32,960 nucleotides of DNA, taken from IMG/VR virus record IMGVR_UViG_3300026116_000077, positions 1-32,960 of that record; one strand, 5' to 3'. Shown here in pieces: positions 14,617-22,312 of this stretch. Numbering within the stretch: position 1 is the stretch's first letter; each line of letters starts with the position of its first letter. The notes beneath the pieces were generated by a model. The model did not search any database. It was not told where the DNA came from and was given only the letters and a program-made list of their open reading frames with translations. This stretch comes from a virus. The translations under genes were made by a program, and so were the position numbers.

Positions 14617-14780
14617 CGCGACACCATGCTGTACGTACCACCACCGGCCATCGTCACTGCGACCTTGGCAGCGTGCTCACCGCTGACGATTTCCGTGCGC
14701 CCATTAGGGAGCCGGACCTCAAACTTCGGCTCCTCGGCCGACACAGCCTGGCTGTCCCCACCACCGCATGCACAAGGCAT
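14613..14780 (-). CDS. 55-aa protein with CxCGGG N-terminus
   Basis: An ATG at 14780 follows a very good site (AAGGAGGGGCC) 10 nt after the giant gene stop. The 55-aa product starts MPCACGGGDSQ, continues FEVRLPNGRTEIVSGEHAAK and ends TMAGGGTYSMVSR. Short proteins with an MPCxCGGG start and one beta-hairpin with a helix are frequent next to capsid genes in actinophages. The CxC could hold a metal or form a disulfide. I know no demonstrated role. It is coupled by ATGA overlap to the following membrane protein. Confidence 0.7.
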   Translation of the reverse strand: MPCACGGGDSQAVSAEEPKFEVRLPNGRTEIVSGEHAAKVAVTMAGGGTYSMVSR

Positions 14781-14789
14781 GGCCCCTCC

Positions 14790-17700
14790 TTAGCTGAAGT
14801 GGTCAGTAAACCACTTTTCGAAAGCCTTACGTACAGGATCATCAGGCCCAACCCCAGCCTGTTGCAACTGCTGAAGGATCTTGCGATACAGGTCAGGGAC
14901 CTTGCTGTAGTCCCCGGGCACCCGGGCGTACCGATCCAGTGTGCGCAGGTCCTGACTCTTACCACTGCCCAGTCTGTTCTGAAGGGTCAGGAACGTGCTG
15001 ACCGGGACGCCCTCACCCGGGGTGAGACCCTTCGCCGTCACGTTGGCCGTGGGGGCGGCCGGAGCCTCGTTACCAGCCTTGGGCACCGGGGAACGTAGCT
15101 CCGCCTTGGTCACCGTTGGGGCAGCCTTAGCCGCCTTCTTGGCAGCCTTAGCCGGTGCCGGGGTGGCCTTGGCCGGCTCGGGAGCTGCCGGGGTTGCTCC
15201 ACCACCACGGATCCACTTGCGCACCTCGGCGCTCTGGTTGATGGGTGACAGCTTCCCGGATTCACGCTGAGCCCAGTACACGCCATCGCCCGACTCATGA
15301 ACACGACCACTTGCGTGTTCAATGGCGCGCTTGGCCTCGTCGTAGTTCGGGTCGTTTCGGTCCCCCTTGGAGATGATCTTTACCGAATCCAGGAGGTGTT
15401 GCATGGGGGTCTTGCCCTCACGAACATTTGTGCGGTCGTGGTAGGCCGGGATCTCGTTCACCTTCTCCAGGAAGTCCCGCACCTGAGCCGGCGTGTTATC
15501 CGGGAGGTCAAGCTTGCTCGGCTTGGTATCCAAGCCGGCTACGGCCTGGTTGATCCGCTCCCGGACCTGAGCATTGCCAGGCTTGATGTCGCGGATCAGA
15601 GCCCGGGCCGTAGGTACGTCGATTTTCCCATCGTGCAGTTGCTGGCCAATCTCAGTGATCTTGTTGAGATCCGGCGTTGACACACGGTCATCGCTGGCAA
15701 GGTCTTTCCACAGTCCGCCAATCTCGGAATCCATGTGAATGAGACCCTGATCGGCGGACCATCTACCGTTAGGCGCCTTCAGGTCATCGCCCCGGCCAAA
15801 GGTGGCAGCGCTCGTGCCCTCGTCGAACCGGACACGGACACTCTTCACCGGTCCTTTATCCGAGATGAAGGGCTCATTGAATCCACCCTTAGCCAGGACC
15901 GCTGCACCCTCACCGGCACTGGGGGCCGCCTTCTTGGCGGCTCGGGCTTCACGCTCGGCAGCAATGGCAGTCTTCGTAATCTCAGAAGGATTCGATCCAC
16001 CAAGGCGCACATAGGCCGCATGCTCCAGGCGGGTTGTCACGGTGCGACGCAGGATGTTCTCTCGCAGCTTCGCAATGCTGTCACTGGGCCGAACCTCAAT
16101 GCCCACCTGCTTGGCAAGTTCCTGATACGGGCCTTTCTTGTTGCCCATGCTTTCCAGGATGTGACGACCCTGGTCCACAGTGGTGGCATTGGCCAACTGG
16201 GACTCAAACGCACGAGAGGTGGGAGTACCCGCCTCGGCCTTTGGAGCTGCCTTCACAGCCTTGGCTGCATTGAGCCGGGCCAGGTTGGCAGCAACCTCCT
16301 CCTGCTTGTTGGTCGGAAGCTCAGCAACGGGGGCAGCCGCCGGGGTCCGCTTGCCAGCTCGGATTGCAGCGTTGTTCTCCCGCTGGCGTTGTGACCGGGC
16401 AATGACAGCCGCCCGGGTCTCCGCTGGCAGGCTGGCAATCGCATCACGCCGTTCCCCGGCCAGGCGATCAAGCATCTGCTGTTTCTGCTCCGGGGTGGCC
16501 TCAAGAACCCCGGCTGGGTGGGCCTGGAAGGCCCGACCTTCCACGGTGCCCTGGTATCCGGGGCTGATGACCTGAACCGCCTGCCCCTTACGAGGTGACG
16601 AGTCGCCCATACCCCGGTGCTTTCCGGGCTCGAAGGGCTCCACAGTTCCGACCGGGCCAGTGTTACGAGTCAGGCCGTGCTCCGAGGCGATCCGGTCCAG
16701 CTCTGCCTGGTCTCCGGCCACGGCTGCCCGCTCGATGCGCTGAGCCAGCTCTGGGTCGCTGCGCCCTAGTTCCGAGCCACGGACACGGTGGCTCACAGCC
16801 CGTTCGCTGGCCCCATTGTTCAGCAGTTCATCCACAGTGGACAGTGTTGATCCAATGTTCTTCACCCGGTTCGCCGCCTCCATCCGCGAGCTGACCCGCG
16901 CAACTTCCGGTCGAGCCCCGGGCGCCCCACTGATGACATCCCCGCCACTACCGAACCGGCGCTCCACCGCCTTCTTGAGGATGTCATCCTTCGACCGGCC
17001 GGTGATGCCCATGGGCTTAGCCCAGTCGCGGATCTCAGACAGCAGCAGATCCTGGCGCATGTTGGTGGCCGCCTGCTCAGCCTCAGCGCGTGTGGTGGAG
17101 GCGTCCCAAGCCTTCTGGTGACGGTCCAGGACACGCTGCTTCAACTTCTCAGCCTCGTCCCCGGCCTCCTTGACCGCAGCCTCAGCGCGGGCCACGGCCT
17201 TCTTGGCGGCCGGTTCCTTGACCGTCTCCTTGGCCTTGGCCAGGTCCTCAGCAGCAGCCTTAGCCGGGGTGCGGGTTACCCGGGGACGCTTAGCTTCGGC
17301 GACCTTGTCCGCAAGCTGACGAAGGTTAGCGACCTCCTCCGTGCCAGCACGGTACTTCTGGTCCAGTTCGGCCTTATGCTCGGGAGAAGTGCGACTGGCA
17401 TCCACCCCGCCATTGATGATGGCATTGGCGTCAGACATTCTTTGGGCGCGATCGCGGATGTTCTGGGCAGCCTTGGCCGGGCTCATGCCCTGGTTCAGAT
17501 CACCTTGAGCCGCATCAATGTGTCTCTGGTCGATGTTCAGGTCCCCAGCAATGGCCTTCGCATCCAGGTGCTTGGCCCCACCGGGACTGAACTCCTCAAC
17601 GGCCTTGGCCTTGGCGGCCTCCCGGGTGACCTTCTGGGCATTGCGAGCTTCCTTGGCAGCGGCCCGCTTGTCCAGTTCTCCCTTGATGGTCTGCTTGAGA

Positions 17701-20700
17701 GCGTCCTGGAAAATCTCCTGAGCATTGCTGCCCTTGGCATCCAGGCCGGTCTCCTCCTTGAGGACCCGACGGAACTCTTCCGGGTCTTCCTTGTTGAGGT
17801 TGTCCCACCACTTCTGGCCTTGGGCGTCAATGATTTTGCCCTGCACCTCAGGAACGGTCACCCGCTCCTTGCCGAAGTGCTGATGCAGAAGCCGGGAGGC
17901 AGCTTCCTGGGAGTCGACACTCTTCAGGAGCTTGTCCCGCTTGGTGCGCAGGTTCGCGATCTCAGACTCAGACAGGTTGCCGGTACGAATCTCGCGGGCA
18001 ATGTCATTTGCCTCATTGTTATTGAGTTCAATGTCTGATTCGAGGCGACGGATGCCTTCCTCGGGGCTGTAGTTTCCCTTTGCCACACTGCGTCGAACCT
18101 CATCGATGGTTCCTTGGGACGTCTTGTCCGGTGCAGCGGGAATCCGGGCCTTCTCCCATGCCTGATCAAACTCAGACGCCCGTGGCTTGTTATCAATTGG
18201 CTCAGAGCCACGAGTGCCCACAGACCCGTCAGGGATGTCCTTGGCCACCTTGGCCCGGGTTGCCTTGACCGTTGGGGTGGGTACGTCGGGGTGGGCCTTC
18301 TCAGCCTGAGCCACGGCCTCCTTGGTAACCAGCGGTCCCTTGAATCCACGGGTTGCCTGGGAATCGATCTTTCGGCCTACGGTGGCGTCAACAATCTCCC
18401 GGCGCAGATTGTCCTTGGTCAATGTTCTGGCGCGCGGAATGTTGAGGCCATCAGCCTGGTCCATGAGCTGAGCCTTGGTCAGGCCACGGAGCAGGCCATC
18501 AGCTTCCTCGCGGGAGATCGGGTTCTCCGTCTGCTCCCGAAGGACCCGCTTGATCTCAGCGGCATCGGGAGCAAGCTGTGCCCCACCGAGCTTGCCCTGC
18601 CGAAGGACCTCCGCCTGGCTACGGCCACGAGTGGGCTGCTCCCCAGGGGCGGCAGCCTTAGCGGCACGACGGGCCTCGGTCGGGGTCTCCTTGCGATACG
18701 AGGTACCACGAGGGGCCTCCGGCACCGTGTCCATCTCATTGCCCGCGTTGTCGCGGACCCGGACACTGCCATCGTCGTTCTGCTTGACCACATCAACCGG
18801 GAACCCGGCCTTGTCCCCACGCACCATCTCCGGGACAAGGTTGCCTTCGGAGTCCCGTTCAACCATGACCCGGTCACCGGGCGCCAGGTCACGGCTCCGA
18901 ATCTTCGGGCCGGTCCGTCCACTGGGGACCAGTCCTTCTCGGGCCAGCTTCATCTCCCGGGCCTTAGCTGCCCGTGCCGGAGTCCCGACGGCGGGACCAG
19001 CCTCCCCGCTAGGAGTCAGACCCTCCCGCGCCACGGCAGGACCAGGAGCAGCAGCCTTACGGGGGGCAGTCAGTTTAGGACCAGGGGTCCCCTCCTCACG
19101 TGGGCCTGGAAGGGAGGAGGCTTTGCGTTCCGCAACGCGCTTCGCTGTGGCAGCCTTAGTACCAGCCGGGGCCCGAGTAGGCGCCTCCTCGGCCAGGCGC
19201 CGGGCCTCGGCCTCACTCATACCGTCAGCGATGTGCTGCTTGCGGACACGCTCCTGGTGAACACTGAGCTTCTTGGCCGGTAGGGCCTTCTTGACGGCCT
19301 TGGTTGCCTTCTTGGTGGGGGGTGCCGCCTCCACGCCAGAGATGATCTGAGCCCGCATGCCCATGGCGTCGCTGAGCTTCTGGAGCCGGCCGGCATCGGT
19401 GGGGTTGTCCGCAGCCTTAGCCATGGCCTCCAGTTCATCGGAGGCGTTGCGTAGCGAGTCAGGATCGTCGGGGCTGACACCATCCACAATGGACTTAGCT
19501 TCGTCGGGAACCTTGACACCCTTGATGTCCTCATCAAGGGAAGTCAGCGGCTTCTCAGGGCGAAGAGCAGCACCCTCAGGGCCGCGAAGATCCTTCAGGA
19601 TCGCGTCCTTCATGCGGTCCTTAGTAGTGGCCCCCTTGAGGCTGATGCCGTTCTCCTTGGCCAGGGCGCGGAGGTCAGCGACGGTGTGCTCCTCCAGGAG
19701 GGCATTTGCCTCCTGCCCAGACTTGGCGGCCTGGAGGTGGGGCGTCAGCTTCTCCGGGGCAATGGCTCCCAACTTCCCGCCAGTGCCTACTTCCTCGCCG
19801 AGCAGTGCCCGCTGCAACTGCTCCTTGTTCATAGTGGAGAAGCCACGAATCTTCTTCTCCCGGGCAGCCTGACGCAGGGCCGTCACCGTGTTCGGCAGAC
19901 CAGCCTCGTCGGCCCGGGTCTGAACCTCACTGACAGCCTTGGCGGCCGGGGCAGCCTTGGCCACCTTGGCAACCTTGGCCGGGGCAGCCTTGGCCGCCTC
20001 GGGGGCCTTCTCCGGTACGGCCTTAGCTGCCTTGGTGGCCCGTGGCGCCTTCTCCTCGTGGCGCCGGAAGGCAACATTCCCGGCATGGGACTTGGTGCTG
20101 ATGTCATTACCCTCGGCGTCCTTGCCGTGGATTATGTAACCACGCCGGGGAGTCCTGTAGACACTTCCCGCCGACTCCTGGCGCATCTCGACACGATCAA
20201 CCGTGATGGGCGTGGCGCCAGTCTTGGTAGTAGTTCGCTCCCACTTATCATCCTTGTTCTTGCGGACAAGGATCGTGTCACCCTTCTTCATATTGACCGG
20301 GTTGACGGTGGGGTTCTGCTGCCCGGTCTCAGCACGACGGGCAGCAGCAGCAGCGTTCTTCTCGGTCTGAGACGTAGGAGCTGGAGCCTTTGGAGCCGGG
20401 GCCGCCTTCTCGGCAGTCTTAGCCGGGGCCTTCTCCCCCTTCGCACCGGTTAGGGCAGTGGCATGTTCCTGGCCAGCTCGACGACGAGCCAGGTACTTGG
20501 ACCGTCCACTTTGGTCAAGGCTGTCGTAGGCGGACCGTTCTGACGGGGTCAACTCCTTGACCGAGGTGAAGCCCTTCTTGGCCGGGACCGCCTCAGGGGT
20601 CGGCGCAGCAGTCTCAGGCTTATGCGCGCGGGGGGTGTTGAAGTGCTCGGCAATCAGGTCGGCAAGCTTCTCCTGCTTGGTGACGTTGGCCCGCAACTCC

Positions 20701-22055
20701 TCATGCGGAACCTTGCCCTCAGGCCCGGCGAGAAGAGTCTTGTTCTTCTCAATGTCCGCGTCCAGTTCCCGCAGAGCATCGGCAGGGTCCTTCTTGCCTC
20801 CGGTTACACCGAGATAGGCGTCGTTGAACTCCTTGCGCTGAGGCCCAGCGGTGGGCGACTGAAGCCCACGCCCCTGGAACTCCTGCTTGAAGCTGGCGGC
20901 CGACGCCTGAGGAGCCGGGGCAGCGGGAGCAGGGGGCGCCTCAGTCGGAGTGTTGGCAATCTCGGACGCGCTCTTACCCTCGGTGGGAACACCACCGATG
21001 GGACCGTGCACGGGCTCGGTGCGTTCCCCGACACCGGCCGGTGGGGCCGGGCTCGGAGTAGGAGTGACCGCCTCCGGTGGAGGAGCGGCTACCGGGGCCG
21101 GGGCGTTGATCTGCTGCTGCTCGTTGGCTACAGCCTTCTGGTAGCCAGCACGGCGGGCTTCACGGGCGGCCTGGCGGGCAGGAGTTGGGGCCGGTCCGGG
21201 AGGTGCGGGCTCAACACCCCTCACGCCAGGCTGCTGGTAGTCGGCGGCGATGTCGACCTGACGTGGTGGAGCACTGGGCGGCTCGGCCGGCTGTGGCATG
21301 ACACTGGGCCCACCGATGCGGGCCTGCCGCTGCTCGGGGGTGAGGTTGGCCCCCTTGCGACCCTGCACGATCTCATTGGGGGTACCGGTGGTGGCGCCGC
21401 TTGGTTCGGCCACGGCGGTCATGTACCAGCCACCGGAACCGTCCGGGTAGACCCGGGTCACCAGTAGCTTCTGATCCTTGTCCAGGAGCACGCCACGGTC
21501 GTTACGGTTCTCACCGATGTGAGCAACGTTGACGCCTTGGGGGACCGCGATCCGCATGGTGATCTTCCCCGGCCCATGGGACATGTCAGAGCCCAAGTGG
21601 GTGGGGGAGAAGGCCTTGTCGGTGATCGTGTTTCCGGTCATACGGATGATCCCATTGGGATCAGTCTCATTCAACTGTTGCGGGGTAAGGCCCAACGCTT
21701 CCGGGGTGAAGGTGCGACCAAGGATCAGGCCTTCCTTGGTGGGGTGCATTCGCTTGCTAACCATGTCCACGTACTGCTGAGTCAGGGGATCAATTTCCCC
21801 GGCTCGCATATGGTCAGCAGCTTCATCCCAGTCCATGCGTAGGCGGCGAAGCTCCAGCTCGTTGAACGCACCACCAGGCTGAACACGGGCAGAGTTGAAG
21901 TTGAACTGGGCGGCCTGGCCGTCGCTCTGGAAAGTGCGGGGCGTGGAGGACTTCAGCAAATGATCAAGCCAGGGGGCCAGCTTGAACTTCTTGATGAAAC
22001 GACCGTGGAACCCCCGTGGGTGGAGGTTCGGGTCCCAATCGCCGAAGCCCGGCAT
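14790..22055 (-). CDS. Giant multidomain head protein with ART-like N-terminus (2421 aa)
   Basis: This is the largest gene in the window, between the capsid protease and the capsid gene. Residues 1-22 carry a WDPNLHPRGFHGRF start often seen in MuF-associated proteins. Residues about 60-218 resemble an ADP-ribosyltransferase toxin fold: R114 in LILGRTFTPEAL, GNTITDKAFSPTHLG for the STS segment, ITMRIAVPQGVNVAHIG, and LLDKDQKLLVTRVY where ExE is expected but not seen. The remainder is Ala/Pro/Lys-rich linker (for example 250-400 and 2310-2360) joining small modules. Five SAP/Rho-N-like units lie near 708-755, 788-825, 1180-1225, 1653-1702 and 1957-2005. Two SH3/KOW-like units lie near 588-668 and 1056-1128. 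A coiled block is duplicated at about 392-472 and 1298-1398. There are no transmembrane segments or signal peptide. An internal, possibly injected, virion protein is inferred; DNA condensation is an alternative. Confidence 0.85.
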   Translation of the reverse strand: MPGFGDWDPNLHPRGFHGRFIKKFKLAPWLDHLLKSSTPRTFQSDGQAAQFNFNSARVQPGGAFNELELRRLRMDWDEAADHMRAGEIDPLTQQYVDMVSKRMHPTKEGLILGRTFTPEALGLTPQQLNETDPNGIIRMTGNTITDKAFSPTHLGSDMSHGPGKITMRIAVPQGVNVAHIGENRNDRGVLLDKDQKLLVTRVYPDGSGGWYMTAVAEPSGATTGTPNEIVQGRKGANLTPEQRQARIGGPSVMPQPAEPPSAPPRQVDIAADYQQPGVRGVEPAPPGPAPTPARQAAREARRAGYQKAVANEQQQINAPAPVAAPPPEAVTPTPSPAPPAGVGERTEPVHGPIGGVPTEGKSASEIANTPTEAPPAPAAPAPQASAASFKQEFQGRGLQSPTAGPQRKEFNDAYLGVTGGKKDPADALRELDADIEKNKTLLAGPEGKVPHEELRANVTKQEKLADLIAEHFNTPRAHKPETAAPTPEAVPAKKGFTSVKELTPSERSAYDSLDQSGRSKYLARRRAGQEHATALTGAKGEKAPAKTAEKAAPAPKAPAPTSQTEKNAAAAARRAETGQQNPTVNPVNMKKGDTILVRKNKDDKWERTTTKTGATPITVDRVEMRQESAGSVYRTPRRGYIIHGKDAEGNDISTKSHAGNVAFRRHEEKAPRATKAAKAVPEKAPEAAKAAPAKVAKVAKAAPAAKAVSEVQTRADEAGLPNTVTALRQAAREKKIRGFSTMNKEQLQRALLGEEVGTGGKLGAIAPEKLTPHLQAAKSGQEANALLEEHTVADLRALAKENGISLKGATTKDRMKDAILKDLRGPEGAALRPEKPLTSLDEDIKGVKVPDEAKSIVDGVSPDDPDSLRNASDELEAMAKAADNPTDAGRLQKLSDAMGMRAQIISGVEAAPPTKKATKAVKKALPAKKLSVHQERVRKQHIADGMSEAEARRLAEEAPTRAPAGTKAATAKRVAERKASSLPGPREEGTPGPKLTAPRKAAAPGPAVAREGLTPSGEAGPAVGTPARAAKAREMKLAREGLVPSGRTGPKIRSRDLAPGDRVMVERDSEGNLVPEMVRGDKAGFPVDVVKQNDDGSVRVRDNAGNEMDTVPEAPRGTSYRKETPTEARRAAKAAAPGEQPTRGRSQAEVLRQGKLGGAQLAPDAAEIKRVLREQTENPISREEADGLLRGLTKAQLMDQADGLNIPRARTLTKDNLRREIVDATVGRKIDSQATRGFKGPLVTKEAVAQAEKAHPDVPTPTVKATRAKVAKDIPDGSVGTRGSEPIDNKPRASEFDQAWEKARIPAAPDKTSQGTIDEVRRSVAKGNYSPEEGIRRLESDIELNNNEANDIAREIRTGNLSESEIANLRTKRDKLLKSVDSQEAASRLLHQHFGKERVTVPEVQGKIIDAQGQKWWDNLNKEDPEEFRRVLKEETGLDAKGSNAQEIFQDALKQTIKGELDKRAAAKEARNAQKVTREAAKAKAVEEFSPGGAKHLDAKAIAGDLNIDQRHIDAAQGDLNQGMSPAKAAQNIRDRAQRMSDANAIINGGVDASRTSPEHKAELDQKYRAGTEEVANLRQLADKVAEAKRPRVTRTPAKAAAEDLAKAKETVKEPAAKKAVARAEAAVKEAGDEAEKLKQRVLDRHQKAWDASTTRAEAEQAATNMRQDLLLSEIRDWAKPMGITGRSKDDILKKAVERRFGSGGDVISGAPGARPEVARVSSRMEAANRVKNIGSTLSTVDELLNNGASERAVSHRVRGSELGRSDPELAQRIERAAVAGDQAELDRIASEHGLTRNTGPVGTVEPFEPGKHRGMGDSSPRKGQAVQVISPGYQGTVEGRAFQAHPAGVLEATPEQKQQMLDRLAGERRDAIASLPAETRAAVIARSQRQRENNAAIRAGKRTPAAAPVAELPTNKQEEVAANLARLNAAKAVKAAPKAEAGTPTSRAFESQLANATTVDQGRHILESMGNKKGPYQELAKQVGIEVRPSDSIAKLRENILRRTVTTRLEHAAYVRLGGSNPSEITKTAIAAEREARAAKKAAPSAGEGAAVLAKGGFNEPFISDKGPVKSVRVRFDEGTSAATFGRGDDLKAPNGRWSADQGLIHMDSEIGGLWKDLASDDRVSTPDLNKITEIGQQLHDGKIDVPTARALIRDIKPGNAQVRERINQAVAGLDTKPSKLDLPDNTPAQVRDFLEKVNEIPAYHDRTNVREGKTPMQHLLDSVKIISKGDRNDPNYDEAKRAIEHASGRVHESGDGVYWAQRESGKLSPINQSAEVRKWIRGGGATPAAPEPAKATPAPAKAAKKAAKAAPTVTKAELRSPVPKAGNEAPAAPTANVTAKGLTPGEGVPVSTFLTLQNRLGSGKSQDLRTLDRYARVPGDYSKVPDLYRKILQQLQQAGVGPDDPVRKAFEKWFTDHFS

Positions 22056-22057
22056 TA

Positions 22058-22312
22058 CTACGCTCCCAACACGCCCGTATCAAGGGTGGGCCGTTCAACT
22101 GCTCCGTACCGTGCGTCCAGCTCTGCTGCTGTCAACCAGGCCATTGGATCACCCGCAGCGGCATCTGTTTCTGATTGACCTCCACCTGGTGGTGAGTTGT
22201 CGGGAGGGGGGGTAGGGGCCTGCCCCGGCGCCGCTGCCGGGGGCGTACCGGGAGCCCCCGGGGCAACAGCGGTGGACTGGGGCACCGGGGCAGGAGCCAT
22301 GGGTGCGGTCAC
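22058..22312 (-). CDS. 84-aa Pro/Ala-rich protein
   Basis: The frame starts at GTG 22312, overlapping the protease stop (GTGA), and ends 2 nt before the giant gene. The first 55 residues are almost entirely Pro, Ala, Gly and Gln (GAPGTPPAAAPGQAPTPPPD), and the last 30 form a folded-looking end GDPMAWLTAAELDARYGAVE. The composition is that of a disordered linker followed by a short binding helix. It may be an adaptor peptide between head proteins, or the remains of a once-fused C-terminal tail of the protease. I do not recognise it. Confidence 0.6.
   Translation of the reverse strand: MTAPMAPAPVPQSTAVAPGAPGTPPAAAPGQAPTPPPDNSPPGGGQSETDAAAGDPMAWLTAAELDARYGAVERPTLDTGVLGA

Noticed and set aside
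17118-19283. Two long plus-strand open frames (306 and 389 codons) opposite the giant gene
   Set aside because: They are antisense to a convincing coding frame, Leu/Gly/Arg-rich, without motifs or coupled neighbours; GC-rich third positions create such frames.
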